A model generated the notes under the pieces. The model made no database searches. It was not told the origin of the DNA and saw only the letters and a program-made list of their open reading frames with translations. Positions 36,380-48,526 of a stretch of DNA of 64,000 nt are shown here, piece after piece. Both the position numbers and the translations under genes were made by a program. Source of the stretch: Lantana camara (Eukaryota; Streptophyta; Magnoliopsida; Lamiales; Verbenaceae); NCBI GenBank assembly GCA_037501455.1, contig CM074855.1, positions 33,141,001-33,205,000 of the forward strand, written 5' to 3'. Positions within the stretch are counted from its first letter, which is position 1, and the number at the start of each line of letters is the position of its first letter.

Positions 36380-36421
36380 TGGTATCAGAGCAATAAATTC
36401 TTCTGCTCATGGTATCAGAGC
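36380..36421 (+). other. Duplicated primer binding site
   Basis: TGGTATCAGAGC occurs twice, at 36380-36391 and 36410-36421, with the following AATAAATT also repeated: a 30-bp tandem duplication covering the primer site. Confidence 0.8.
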
Positions 36422-36716
36422 AATAAATTTCTTCTGCTCCGCTTCATCTTCTCTTGGTATAACCAAGATATCCACCTCCGCCATAGATTCTCTAATCCAT
36501 TTTTCTTTCTCCATCTTGGAGAGCTCGTCATGAAATTTTTCTCTATAGTCGAGAGGTTTTTTCTCCACCTTGGCTAGTTTGCCATAAATAAAGTAAATAT
36601 TCCTTCCATTATATCCATCATCGCAAACACATCCTCCGCCGCAAATTCCATTACCACAAAAAAAATCATCCACCATTGCGCAAGAAGAATCCTCCATCCA
36701 CCGTAAGAAGAATCCT

Positions 36717-39511
36717 TGTAGCACCCGGAACGCCGAGATGCCACACCCCCGCACCATAAGTCTAGCTCATACATGAAATGGGTAGTCCATATATGAACCG
36801 AACTCATGGCGAATGGGTGACAATAACAAAAAAACCTGCACTAGCTAGGCGGGATACCCTCAAATAATACAACAATTCAAAATAAGAGCGGAAGCATAGA
36901 ACTATACAATCATACCACTACTTATTCTATGTTCTCATTTAATATGCACATCACCAAGGATTCAAGTTGCAAGTATACTAGTACAAAATATACATATAGG
37001 TACCAATACATACTCCCAAAATTTATAAACATTCAAGACATGCATTACAATGAAAGATCAATGCTAGACTCCCAAAAGCTGTAAAATGGACTCAAACCCC
37101 GCCTAGCACTCGATCTGCATGACCTGAAAATTGTGAGGTGTCAGTCTACCACAGACTGAGTGAGGGGTTTAAATAAATATTAGCGCACGTATCATGCAAG
37201 CTATAATCTCGGGTAAAGTCTTTTACAGTTGAAACAATATAAATTAATGAAAGAAATAATCTTCGCCCGAGATTACAACTATCCAATTTAACAATACAAT
37301 CAATTACAATTCATTTCAATCAGTGGCCCGGCGAGTGAGGGCAATTCTCCAACCTTACTCTGACTGTGTACAATTCGTGCTTGCTTTATTAATCAATAGG
37401 TGATCATGCAGTTCAATTATTGTGCATTCGTGCATATTGTATTCAAGCAAGACAATCAATAAGTGCAATCATGACAGTAACCCGAGGACAATCCGTGGTG
37501 CCGGACCCATCCCCAGTCTCCTTCTTCCTCCGGTTGATGGGGGATTGCAAGGCCCCGCCATCCATGCTCATTGAGTATAGGGTTCATGATTCCCTATACC
37601 CGGAACTCCTTCCTCCACTAATCTCCTAGTGGATTCAGGGGGCATCCCAAAGTTGTGAGGATAGTGCAAGAGTTACCCGACAGCCCTTGCTTCCTCGGTT
37701 GGCTCAGTACACTACCCTCGGGCCCAATGACATGCTTTACTCGCCAAAACAATTAATCAATTCAATACGATAACAATCAGTCAGTACAATAACAATTACA
37801 ATCGATCAATTTTGAGGTAATTAAAGTTGGGAAAACTATAAATATATAGATACATTTTGGCTGAAACATCAAGTAGGGTTTTAGGGTTCTATATATCTAG
37901 AAATTAAATCTTACCTGTGACGATCAAAACAAAGATATAACTATGGTGTGTGTCCCACGTCAATTGGAAGAAGATCTGTGCAACAAGGACAAGTGTACAT
38001 GAGACTAGACTCAAATGAACCAATTAAGACACACAGCAAAGTCATAATCAATATATTATGCAATAACAATCAAGGAATGTCAAGTAGGCACATAATTATC
38101 ACTAAAACAAGTTTATAACTCATATAAGTCACATACGGGAGCCAAAGAAGTGAAAAGAATGCAATATGAAAGGTTTTGGTGAAGTTTGGCAAAAATGGAC
38201 AATTTTAGGAAATGCACCTTCTGTGGGAAAACTGGAATATCTTTAATTCTAGAAGTGGGAATTGAGTTTTGTTTATTGGATATGAAACTAGACACATAGA
38301 CCTTTCCAAATCTATATGGCACGTTTTCTAATTCAAAGCGAGGTGAAAATAGCGTTGGTTCGAAGTTGGACAAAATGCAGTTTCTGGCGGGGGTCGCGGG
38401 CGCGACCAAAAACCTTGACAAAATGGTCGCGGGCGCGACCTAATATTTTTCCGAATTTTTCATGCAATTTTCCAAAAGTCGAAAGTTGGCCAAAATGGTG
38501 TCGCGAGAGCGACCAATTTTACACCTAAATCAGGTCGCGGGCGCGACCAAGTGCGCAGCAGACGAAAAACAGGGGAAAACAGGGCATTTTCGTGCCAAAA
38601 CCCACAAAACTCATCAACAAATGCAATCCCACTCCATAACAAATATTGAAACACATAAATTACACACTATACTTCAATTATACAATGATCTAACCAATAA
38701 AACATGCTCAAATCATCAAGAATTTGACATCAAAACCCCATAATATTTCATGTAATCCAACTTTCATATAACTTCATGTTTCATGCAAGTCTTGAAGGGA
38801 AAAAGACCTAAACATGCTTCTAGTCATGAATAAACATGAAAACATCAATCAATCATCAAACCCTACTCATCAATCAATCAAGAAATTCATATATTCTCCA
38901 ATATATACCTTGAAATGGAGGAAAAGAAATGATGAGATAAAGATGTGATGATGTTGATGATCTTGGCTCCAAAGTTCCTTAAATATAACTTGAATTTAGA
39001 TGAAATCTTCCTTCCTCTCTTGATGGTGTAAATACCGATCCTTAGTGTGTGTGTGTGTGTGTAAGGTTTTGATGAAATGAAAAGTAATGGAATGAAATGG
39101 AAGAATGGAATGATATACATCAAATTCTAGCAATTATATGCATAAGTCATCATAGTTTGCATACAAGTCCCTCATTTATTTAAATTAATGCACATAAGTA
39201 TAATCTCTAACAAATAATGCATTTATCTCCAAGTCATGATATTCACTTAATTACACAATTTCACATAAGGGAGCAATTAAGGATCATATAATACAAGTAA
39301 GTCACTTATTTCATACAATTAAGCACGTTATCAATTAGTTCACGTAATTTCCATGTTAATGATAATTCATATAAGTTTATATAAACTTAATGTATATAAA
39401 TTTCTCATCAACAACAATTTCATATAATTACATGAATATGTATTGCATAGATTGTTATAAAGATTAATTTAATAATACATAACACATGGATGGAAAAATC
39501 GGGGCGTTACA
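36717..39511 (-). mobile_element. Tekay-like solo LTR with perfect target duplication
   Basis: 2,795 bp from TGTAGCACCCGG to GGGGCGTTACA, flanked by ATCCT at 36712-36716 and 39512-39516. Orientation is minus: the family starts TGTAACGCCCCGA. It shares blocks with 8300-9060 of the chimeric LTR. No internal region is present, so it was left by LTR-LTR recombination. It inserted into the TRIM-like array. Confidence 0.92.
38392..38548. repeat. Cluster of GGTCGCGGGCGCGACC palindromes
   Basis: Exact copies lie at 38392-38407, 38425-38440 and 38533-38548, with a variant at 38497-38514 (TCGCGAGAGCGACC), all within 157 bases of AT-rich LTR. Confidence 0.92.
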
Positions 39512-39967
39512 ATCCTCCACCGCCATCACCGCAACAAATTCCTTTGATACTTTTTTCTTCATCATTTGGGTCATCTCGGTCTTGAACTCATCTAGCAGCC
39601 CCTTATAGAAGATAACTAGGCCTCCTAATTTTATTTCATGTGGCTCGCTTTAACGTCAAGAAAAATAAGTTGGGATTTATCAAAAGGAGATAACTTTGCC
39701 TCCTGATCGCAATCCCTTTGTCGGAGATAATTATGTCTCCTTTCATTCAATTGGTGTTTATTTCACCAAAGTCAAATCTGTTTGGGAAAAATCCCTTTTG
39801 TTGGAGATAGCTATGCCTCCTTTCATTCCATTGGTGTTTATTTCACCAAAGTCAAAGCAGTTTCATTACCTCCATCGACATCAACGCAGTTTGATCAATT
39901 CCATCAATTCCGTGCATCATGTCCAAGATGGACTGTAAAAAGTTTTATAAGTCCATCTGAGGGGGGC

Positions 39968-40175
39968 TATTAAGTATAAATAGTTATATTTTATTTAATT
40001 TTTTTATTACGTCTTTAAGTTAGTGCAAAGAGTTTTTTAATAGTTTTTTGTTCATTTTTCTGTCTTTATCTTTTATGGTATCTATTATTAGTATTTAGGA
40101 ATTTCTCTGTATATATACTCCATGTATTTATCTTTTGAAGTGAGAAAAATATTTCTCCAATTATGAAAAGTAATA
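39968..40175 (+). repeat. TRIM-like LTR C
   Basis: Preceded by a hairpin and the purine tract GAGGGGGGC. Starts TATTAAGTATAAATAG and ends AAAGTAATA, then the interrupted LINE sequence resumes. Confidence 0.7.
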
Positions 40176-41090
40176 AGTCCCTTCAAGTTAAGCACACAGA
40201 GATCAAAAGAACCTTGTCTTCGGGCACTTCTCCACCCAACACAAGCACCCTCAGAGTTTCGAGCTACAATACCAATACCTAGCTCAACAAAATCATGAAA
40301 GGTTGCTCCATCAAAATTAAGCTTAACAAAACTTGATCTCGATTTCTGCCAAATGCAAATGTGGGGGTGAAAAGAAACACATTTCTGGGCCGGGATCGAT
40401 AAGTGGAAGTCATAAAAAAGAAGCCTTTCTATTATTTAGATAGAAAGAAAAAAAAATTGTTGTCTTTTAACCTGCTCTTTTCTTCTTTGTCAATGCTACT
40501 AAGGACCTATACTTGTGGCACTTTTTCCATTCATTCATGTACTGGCTTTCATCTAGTTCTAATGATTCCTACTTACTATTATTTCACACTTTTCAAGAAA
40601 TTCATAACCCTAGGAAGAAAGGACACTAAATTAAGTTATATTGTAATTGAAGGTGAAGGGGACAACGACACCCGAAACTCATTGGGCTTTTAAAGGCATA
40701 ACTAGAAAAATTGGATAGCTAACCCAAGAGGCATTTAGGTTTCTTAAGTTTATCACCTGCTTCGATATATTTTCTAGAGAATAACTTCACAAAATGCATC
40801 ACAAGGTTAGGAGGAGAACAGTTTTCAATGAGTTTTTTATTACAATTCCACTAAATAGCCCAAATAAATGTGAGGAAGGTGCTCCTATCAAAGGATGATA
40901 GCTTGGATAGGGAATAATTGATCCAGGATCGGGCACTAGAGCCAAAGTCAGCTACAATCTTTCAAGGAAGGTCCGAGATGGCCCAAACCTGACAGGAAAA
41001 TAGGGTAGAGTATAAAAGCATGTTTGATGTTTTCGTCGGTTAAATTGCAATGGGGACAAAGGGCATTCAGGTTGATGCGTCACTACAAAA
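40176..41090 (-). pseudogene. LINE-type zinc-binding RT tail and RNase H, 5' part
   Basis: Minus-strand reading gives LCPHCNLTDENIKHAF (zinc-binding reverse transcriptase tail) near 41080-41030, then fragments such as IVADFGSSARSW, and at 40360-40180 the RNase H start VKLNFDGA..GIGIVARNSEGACVGW. Stops and frameshifts abound. Between 40380 and 40680 the sequence is not recognisable. The TRIM array interrupts it at 40175 and the CACTA element at 41091. The upstream RT half is not in the window. Confidence 0.65.
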
Positions 41091-42593
41091 AAATTCATTT
41101 ATTGTGACCAAATAATTGTGAGAAAATTCAATTTTATCACATATAAGTACTATATTGTGAGGAATTATATTATTGTCACATAAAATTGTATTTTTTTGTA
41201 ACAAATTTTAATTTTCTCACAATTAGGACAAGCAATTGTGAGGAAATATGATTTTTCTCACATAATGAATTATTTTTCCTCACAATAACTTAAGACCATA
41301 ATGTGACAAAAAAAATTCTCATCAAATGATATTATTTTTCCTCACAATAACTTAAGACTATAATGTGACAAAAAAAATTCTCATCAAATGCCATTTGTTT
41401 TTATTCCCCAATAAATCTAAATTTTTTCCCGGTTTTCCCAAAAAGATCTCCCTCCAAAATTTTTACCCATATTATATGAGAAGTTTATTTGACACTAACA
41501 GTAATTCAATTTTCATATCTTATTAAAACGACATAGTTTCTTTTGTAAATTTTTCATTTGTATTTTAACTCTCACTTTCCAATCTCACATTTCCCCAATC
41601 TCAATCTCATCGACTTTTGGTGAGAAGTGAACTGACGGCGAGAGGTGGTGAGGTAGAGAGATAACTATTCCAGCAAAAAGGATGAGCATAATCGTTGCTC
41701 GACAACTATTTCTGATATCCATAGATGAAGATCGAAGACCGAAGTCTTCTTCGATGGCTCGGCATGCATTCCGATTATGTGGATTTGTTCAATTTTCTTT
41801 CATTTTTCTCATTTTCTTTAGAATTTGTAACCCTAATTTTGTGATTAAATTTCTTACAGTAGTAAATCTAAATTGTTACCCTCAATTTTCTTTGTTGTTT
41901 GAGTTCTTGCGGCCTCAGGAGAAAAACAGTTAGAGCAGCGGCGACAGTCGACTGTGGTCTTATTTGGGAAAAGGTCTTGATTCATCTCCCTGGAAAAATA
42001 GAAAATTCAAGGTAAACCTTGAAATTTGAAACTCATGAAATATTGGGAGAATTTGAAATTTCTTTTTATTTTGGACTTGAATGATGTGTTTCGTTCTAGA
42101 CCTTGCAAGCCCAGTAGAAGTTTTGATTACATATAGGTTATTGAGGATGTTCAAATTCACTTGTGAACTACAACTTTATAAGAACTGGTCGTTAAATTGG
42201 TTTGAAAATTTTAATTATATTGTTTAAAATATATGAGGTGGTTCTATTTGTTGGAATTTGAATAATATTTTGGGTGAAGCTTGAATTACGTAGGAGGATT
42301 GGGTTGATATTGTTTGTATTCTTTGTTAGAAGTGATTTTGGACTCTGAATAGTGATAGTGAAGAACAACTTTTTCTGAAAATTTATGGAGTGTGGATAGC
42401 TCTTGCTATAATGTGAAATTCAAAATATTATAGGATTAGATAATTGTTTGGTTTGTGTAGATTAGATCCTTGTTATGTGTGTGAGCCTAGTGCATAATAT
42501 TTGAGAAATATTTATTATGTTATACTTAGTTGTTAGCTTGTCCTTTTTTTGGATTCATGAGTGTTTGATATCTTGCTACACAATGTGCTTCTT

Positions 42594-42739
42594 GTCCAGT
42601 CAGAATACATGGTTCTCTAAACAAGGAGGTAACTGATGCTTTGTATGAGTTGAGTGAATTTTTCAGAGAAATATATTCGAGGACATTTAAAGTACATGAT
42701 GTGGAGAGACTAAAAAAGAACATATGTGATTCTGTGTAA
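42594..42739 (+). pseudogene. CACTA transposase DUF4218 fragment
   Basis: The frame reads VRIHGSLNKEVTDALYEL, then FFREIYSRTFKVHDVERL. This matches the DUF4218 segment that follows the transposase core in plant CACTA proteins (pattern 'IRG.L...V...I..L..FF..I..K......LE.L'). It ends at a stop after about 48 codons. No transposase catalytic part was recognised. Confidence 0.6.
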
Positions 42740-43483
42740 ATAGGAGAAATCAGATTGAAGAAATTGAAAGGTAAATTGAAGAAATCAGATCTTGCCTATC
42801 AATTAAACACTTATTTCATGCATAAGAAACTCATTATACCTTTTCTATCACGTAAAAATTGCGTTGATTGGTATTTGTTCTGGAAGTTCTGGGCTTAACC
42901 TAACATCAGCAAACAATGTTGTGTTCTCGTATCCTATATGATTTTAAACAGGTATATTAGATTAGGATTCGTGTATCCTATATGATTTAAAGCTCATCGG
43001 TCCCTTTAATTTTCATGTGTTGATATTGTCTTAGATTGTGGTCAGTGCTTAGCAATTAGCATTGTCATGTTATGCCATTTTAAGATGTGAAAAATATGTA
43101 AATGATGCTTGTTTTGATTTTTTTGATATTGTAGCAATTTTTATATAGTTCATGATGCTTATATGCTCTTTGCATATTTAAAGGCTAAAAGTTGAGCTCA
43201 CAGGGATGGTCAAAAGAGATTGGTGAATACATATATTTTCTGTGTGAAGGTACCTCTTTTAACATAGAGTATGAGTTGGTTATCATCCTCAAATATTTTG
43301 TCCAGTATCTCCTTTGCTGCATTTACATTGTTTACCCTTCTCCTTCTTTCTTGTGCATTGCCAGGATACTTCAGATGAGTTACAATGGAAGAGGTTGAAT
43401 AGCAGTTTGCTACGTGTTTCTTCTTTAAGAATGGGAAGCATTACTCCATACAGAAAATTGAGGTATAATATGATTTCAGAAGT

Positions 43484-46400
43484 TATAGCACCCGTGATGA
43501 TAGGCACCACATCCCCCGCACTACAAGTCTAGTCCACACGTGAAATGGATGATCCAGCATGAACCGGACTCATAGCGAACGGGTGACAAAATAAAAAGTT
43601 TCCTAGCTAGGCGGAACTAACCCTAAACCAATTAACTCAATAACCAAAACGTGATGCGTAAGCAATAAAGTTAACATGAACAGATTCCATAATGACTTCA
43701 AGCGGATCAAATCAAGGCATAAAAAAATAAATTCAACATGCAACCTAACAACGGGTTCAACTACTCATGCAACCTGCCCCGAATCAATATTCAAAATCCA
43801 ATAATTCATAAATCATACGTTGGCACACAGACCTATTTAAAAAGATGACGTGATATAATTAAACCATAATAATGTAGAATGAGACTTAAGTGTACACGTG
43901 TGACTCGATCAAGAACGCTAAGACTTGACTTCCGCCTAGCAAACCTGCAAGAAACTGAAAAGTGGGGAAAAGAGGGGGTCAGTCTCTAGAAGACTGAGTG
44001 AGCACGAGCTGTACATATATATAAAAACAAGTACATGCAAGTCATAAATTCTGAGCAATGTTTTATTAAAGTTAGTTCCCACGAAGGGCATGAAATCATT
44101 TACTAATGACCGGTCTTTATGACTAATCCATATTAAAATTCATTAAGTTCGTAATGCATGAATAATCGTTATGGCTCGGCGAGTGAGCGTGCATTATCTC
44201 CAACCAAACTCCGACCGTGTACAATGAACATGATTTAATACTTTTGAATACGTGATCATACAATACGTAATAATATATGCGGGCGTAAAACGTAGTCGTT
44301 TGGGCAATCCGTGTCCCGGCCTTCCCGCACGGTATATAACGTAAACATGAACAAAATCATAAAACATTCCAACCTTCTACCTCCAGGCGGTAGAAGGGTT
44401 TGCAAGGTCCTACCATCTCGTGATGTGACGTTATGAGACGGGGGCTCACGACTCCTACCCACTCCTTCGATGGCTTAACCACCGACTCAAGAGTATCCCA
44501 CCTCCAACACTACACGGTCGAGTAAGATACTCTCAAAGGGTACTATATGCAATGGCTTATCCGACGACCCGATGTCGTACCGGTCTCCATTCACACATTT
44601 CCCCGAGCCCAATAACGTGAACGTGACGTACGTTATCTCACCAAAACATTTCGTTAAGTTAGAACATTCCAATACATTTCATTACAATTGATTCATTCCT
44701 TGAAAACATTTACTCAATAAGAATTTACTCAATGACTTTGCTTGAAAACAATATATAAATATATAATTAGGATTTTGGCCAAAACATATCACATAAGGGT
44801 TATAGGGTTGATAATTATTCTAAAACGAAAACACCCTCACCTGCAAAACCACGAGACAAAGAACATGCATAATATGGTGCCTATTCGATCGGGAAGTCTC
44901 CGCCCTAGAGATGAACTGTATAAGAAAGAGAATAATGTGTACTCGTGAGATAAGACTCGATACGATACCAAAGAGGACACACGGCAATGTTCATGAAGTG
45001 GTGTATCATGTCATAACATGATTGAATATGAAATAAAGTATAAGAAGGTCATGGAATGGTGTGATCGTGTTCTTATGCTCAATTACTCAAACGAATTCAA
45101 TCAACGTATCAAGTACAGATTCAAACAATCAAACTTAAGCAAGTAAGGACCAAGGAGAGTCAAATAGAAGCATAATTATCAATTAAGTAAGCATATAATT
45201 CATATAAGTCACATACGGGAGCCAAGGAAGTGAAAGGAATGCAATATGAGGGGTTTTGGCGAAGTTTGGCAAAAGTTGGCAATTTTCGAAAGTGAACAAG
45301 CTTTAGGAAAATGGGAATATCTTAAGTTCTAGGAATTATAATTAAGTTTTTCTTATTGGTTAAGAAACTAGACACATAGATCTTTCCAAGGATATATGGC
45401 ACGAATCATGGTTCAAAACGAGGTGAAATTGGCGTAGGCCCGAAGTTGGATGAATGCAGATTTTTGAGGAAGTGGCGACACCAAAAAGAATTGATAATAT
45501 CTCACAAATGGGAAAATATATTGAGGTGATTTTAATTAGAGAATATTCTAAACTTCAATAAGTTTCCGTGGTTTAAAAATCAGGTCAATCGGAGTTTGTA
45601 TGAGGGAGAACGAAGCAAAACAAACTCGGACAGAAAACAGAGGAGGATCCACGGCCGTGGGTCAAAAATCCACGCCCGTGGATTCTCCTGCCGAAAAAAC
45701 CGAAGTTCTGGACATAAATCCACGGCCGTGGGACAAAATCCAGACCTGTGGATCCTTCTCCAACAGCAAAATATGAGGAAAACGAAGCTCAAACAAGAAG
45801 ATAACAAAAGGCCAAGCAAATACACTCCAAATCCAACAAAATTCAAGGTATAAACTCATATATACAGGCTCTACCATAATAGCCTAGCAAAATGGCATGA
45901 AATGCACAAGAAACCAATCCCCCATTTTTACATCTTGAAGGTCCAACAATGGTGATGCACTCATGCTTCAACAATTAGCTCAAAACTCAACAAAAATACA
46001 TCAATTAAGCTTCAAGAAACAATATATATCAAGTTATGATGCAAGAACGACTTGTTTACAAAAACCTGCTTGAATATATATATATACACATATACCTTGG
46101 GAGAGAGAAGGAGAAGATAAGGGAGATGAAAATGGAGCTTGTTCTTGGCTTGAATTTGAAGAAGAATCCTCTTGCCTCTTTGTCTTAGCTTAGATCGATT
46201 TTTGGAAGAGAAGGGGATGAAGGGTTTGGAGCTTCTTTGGAGAGAAATGGGAAGAAGAAGAATGAGAGAGGAAAGGGGGTGTGTGTCGTGTGATAAAGGG
46301 GAGGAAGAGGGGGAAATTGCGCTTTGATCCCTTGAGAATTTAAGTGATTCAATTAGGGCCCCAAGGTTTGGTAGGTGATCAATTTGGGTCCAAATTAAAG

Positions 46401-46661
46401 TTCAATTGAGTCCAAGGATTTCATGTAAGATCAAATAGGTGCATAAGTAAAATAAAACATTTAATTAGCAAATAAACATGCTTTAACGAATTTTAAATGG
46501 CAAAGCCAAATAAATCATCTAAGTCATATAAGTCACATAGGAGCAATTAATTCACGAAATTATTAAGTTACACGATCACTTAGCAATTAAAACCGCATAA
46601 AACTCGGTCTAATCCCACTCGTGACGTCACACCTGACTTGCCGAGAAATTGGGGCGTTACA
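43484..46661 (-). mobile_element. Tekay-like solo LTR inside the CACTA element
   Basis: 3,178 bp from TATAGCACCCG (TG mutated to TA) to GGGGCGTTACA, flanked by GAAGT (43479-43483) and GAAGC (46662-46666), a one-mismatch target duplication. It shares blocks with 36717-39511 and 8300-9060. It carries four palindromes at 45649-45753. Confidence 0.85.
45649..45753. repeat. Cluster of CCACGGCCGTGG palindromes
   Basis: CCACGGCCGTGG at 45649-45660, ATCCACGCCCGTGGAT at 45668-45683, ATCCACGGCCGTGG at 45718-45732, and decayed ATCCAGACCTGTGGAT at 45738-45753. Confidence 0.9.
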
Positions 46662-47476
46662 GAAGCAATTGTTTTTGTTCAAAAGTTTGTAGAAAATGAG
46701 GAGCTCAATAGGATTAGTACAAGATAGGTGGATCAGGTCAACTTTGGACTGTAATAAGCTAGTTTCAAAATGTTTTCAAATTAATAGGTTAAAATTAAGT
46801 TGGTTCAATAGTAGTTCTATCTCTGTTGTTTCTGAAATCATTTTTTCCCATCAAAAGTAGTATTAGGTTCTAGGGATAATTGCAATGAACGAACTATTTT
46901 AGTCCTGCGGGAAGGGATAATTCATTAAGGTTATGAAACTAATGTACATATATAGTGCTAATTTATTTTAATTAATTATCATTTTAGGAGCTTCTTTGTA
47001 ACATTTCCTACTGATATTAGATCATCATGCTAGGGGTTTCTGTAAAATTATGTTGATTCTTTCATTTTCACTAGTGAATTAGCTCTCTGGTTGTATTCAT
47101 GTATATTTATATTTATGTTTTCCAGCTGGTTTTCTGAGGGAACACCTAGAAAAATTAAGAAAAATAAATAAATAAAGCATGTAAAATGGGAAAAAGCTAG
47201 AATTAGCTACTTTTGAAATATTTGTTCCTTGAATTTTCACATAAAGATTTGGTCAACCAATAATGTTGAAATTAATGCCATTGTTTTCAAGGAAGTGGTT
47301 AGGAATTATCAATAAGTATCTGGAGAGTTTCTATTATCCCTCAAAAGTAGTATTAGGTCCAACAATTGAATTCGGAAATTTAGATTTTTGCTTTCTTATA
47401 TGAATATTTAGTCTATTATATATGTGTGTGGCTTTTGTATTGGTCCTTGGATTTAGCTAATTACTGATGTTGGCAG
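46662..47476. other. CACTA interior, unclassified
   Basis: AT-rich DNA with no recognisable coding signal between the solo LTR and the EXO70-like fragment. Confidence 0.5.
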
Positions 47477-47690
47477 ATTGATATCATATCTGAAAGTAAA
47501 TATTGTGGTGAAACGGGAGAAGCATCTCTGGCCCTCACAAAACGACTAGTTCAGGCCTCTCGGGAAACTTTTGGCGATTTAAGGAAGCAGTTGACAAAGA
47601 TGCCACAAAAACTGCAATTCTTGATGGAATTGTCTATCCTTTGACAAGTTATGTCACTAACTACGCGAAATTTCTATTTATCTTCTACAT
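47477..47690 (+). pseudogene. EXO70A1-like exocyst gene fragment captured in the CACTA element
   Basis: After a splice-acceptor-like TGGCAG the frame reads SLALTKRLVQASRETFGD. It then shifts by one missing T near 47578-47582 into a frame reading KEAVDKDATKTAILDG and PLTSYVTNY. Order and wording match the central part of plant EXO70A1. Only this exon-sized fragment is seen, with a frameshift, so it is a non-functional copy. Its position inside the CACTA element suggests transduplication. Confidence 0.6.
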
Positions 47691-48526
47691 ATGACTTCTC
47701 ATCATCTTGTAGGTTAATACAACAACTTACACCATCTTAGTTTTGCTATTGATTTTTCAGCTATCACTCTTCTCTAGCTTTGGAAGATTGTCGGAAGAAG
47801 AACAAGACATATCAATAAATTGACACTTTGAAGAATCAAATGGCAAAGCTTAGCACCATTTTAGAAAGGATCTCAGGCATGCCTACAAATCTATTTCAAG
47901 GTAAAATTTCATTGCTTAAAGAAATTTGAACATTTTTTAATTTTTTATTACTAGTATTTAATTTAATCATTCTATGTTCGCGTTTTGAGATATATTATTA
48001 TTTCTACTTGTTGATTTACAGATTTGACCGACAAAGACGATAACAGTGCTAATTTAAGTTAAGTGTAATCTGTTTGTTGCCCCTCTGATAAGATATGTAA
48101 GTATATAGAACTTTTTTTGTCTTAGTGTTTTCGCGCGGAGATGCAACTAGTCTTTTTGTTAACTACATATTAATTAGCTATATTGCTCATGGTAGCAAAC
48201 GGATCTATGTAAATTAATTATTTTTGATGATCTGGGTATATATATATTTGTTTGATTAATATGGATGATTAGTTCCAAATGTGTTATTTTTTACATTGAT
48301 TTCTTTAATGATGAAATGTAGAATCTCATAATGATGCTAATATAAATGCATTACTTATAAAAATGCTAAATAAATAAAAAAATTATTATGCTAATTATAT
48401 TTTATTTATGAGGAAATAATTCCTCACAATAAGATTTCAATAAGTATTGTATCCAAATTAAACATGTGACAAATATTTTGTCATAATTGTTAACAATTTT
48501 TGTGGGAAAAATTTGCTGATTGTGAG
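47691..48526. other. CACTA interior and inner subterminal repeats
   Basis: A stretch at 47810-47905 can be read TLKNQMAKLSTILERISG, coiled-coil-like, similar in style to the C-terminal part of CACTA accessory proteins, but too short to assign. 48410-48526 carries GAGGAAATAATTCCTCACAA and other subterminal words. Confidence 0.4.

Larger units (their letters stand above)
35245..40175 (+). mobile_element. Tandem TRIM-like retroelement array (LTR-int-LTR-int-LTR) with nested solo LTR
   Basis: Three related LTRs (35245-35440, 36262-36378, 39968-40175) start TATTAAG(T/A)ATAAAT and end near GAAAAGTAAT. They enclose two related internal regions. The first internal region follows a decayed primer site (35442-35453); the second follows intact tRNA-Met-type sites at 36380-36391 and 36410-36421. 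Each internal region ends in a hairpin plus purine tract before the next LTR. No protein domains are present: the frames on the minus strand (near 35350-35742 and 36407-36757) resemble each other only because the internals are duplicated. The middle LTR is shortened. A 2.8-kb solo LTR (36717-39511) sits in the second internal region. No clear target duplication. Confidence 0.7.

Noticed and set aside
36380..36421. TGGTATCAGAGC taken as a tRNA gene end
   Set aside because: Only the 12-base primer-site complement is present; no cloverleaf arms around it.
35350..36757. Two similar minus-strand frames with GGGCVCDDGY
   Set aside because: They resemble each other because the TRIM-like internal region is duplicated; the frames differ in ends and no known domain is present.
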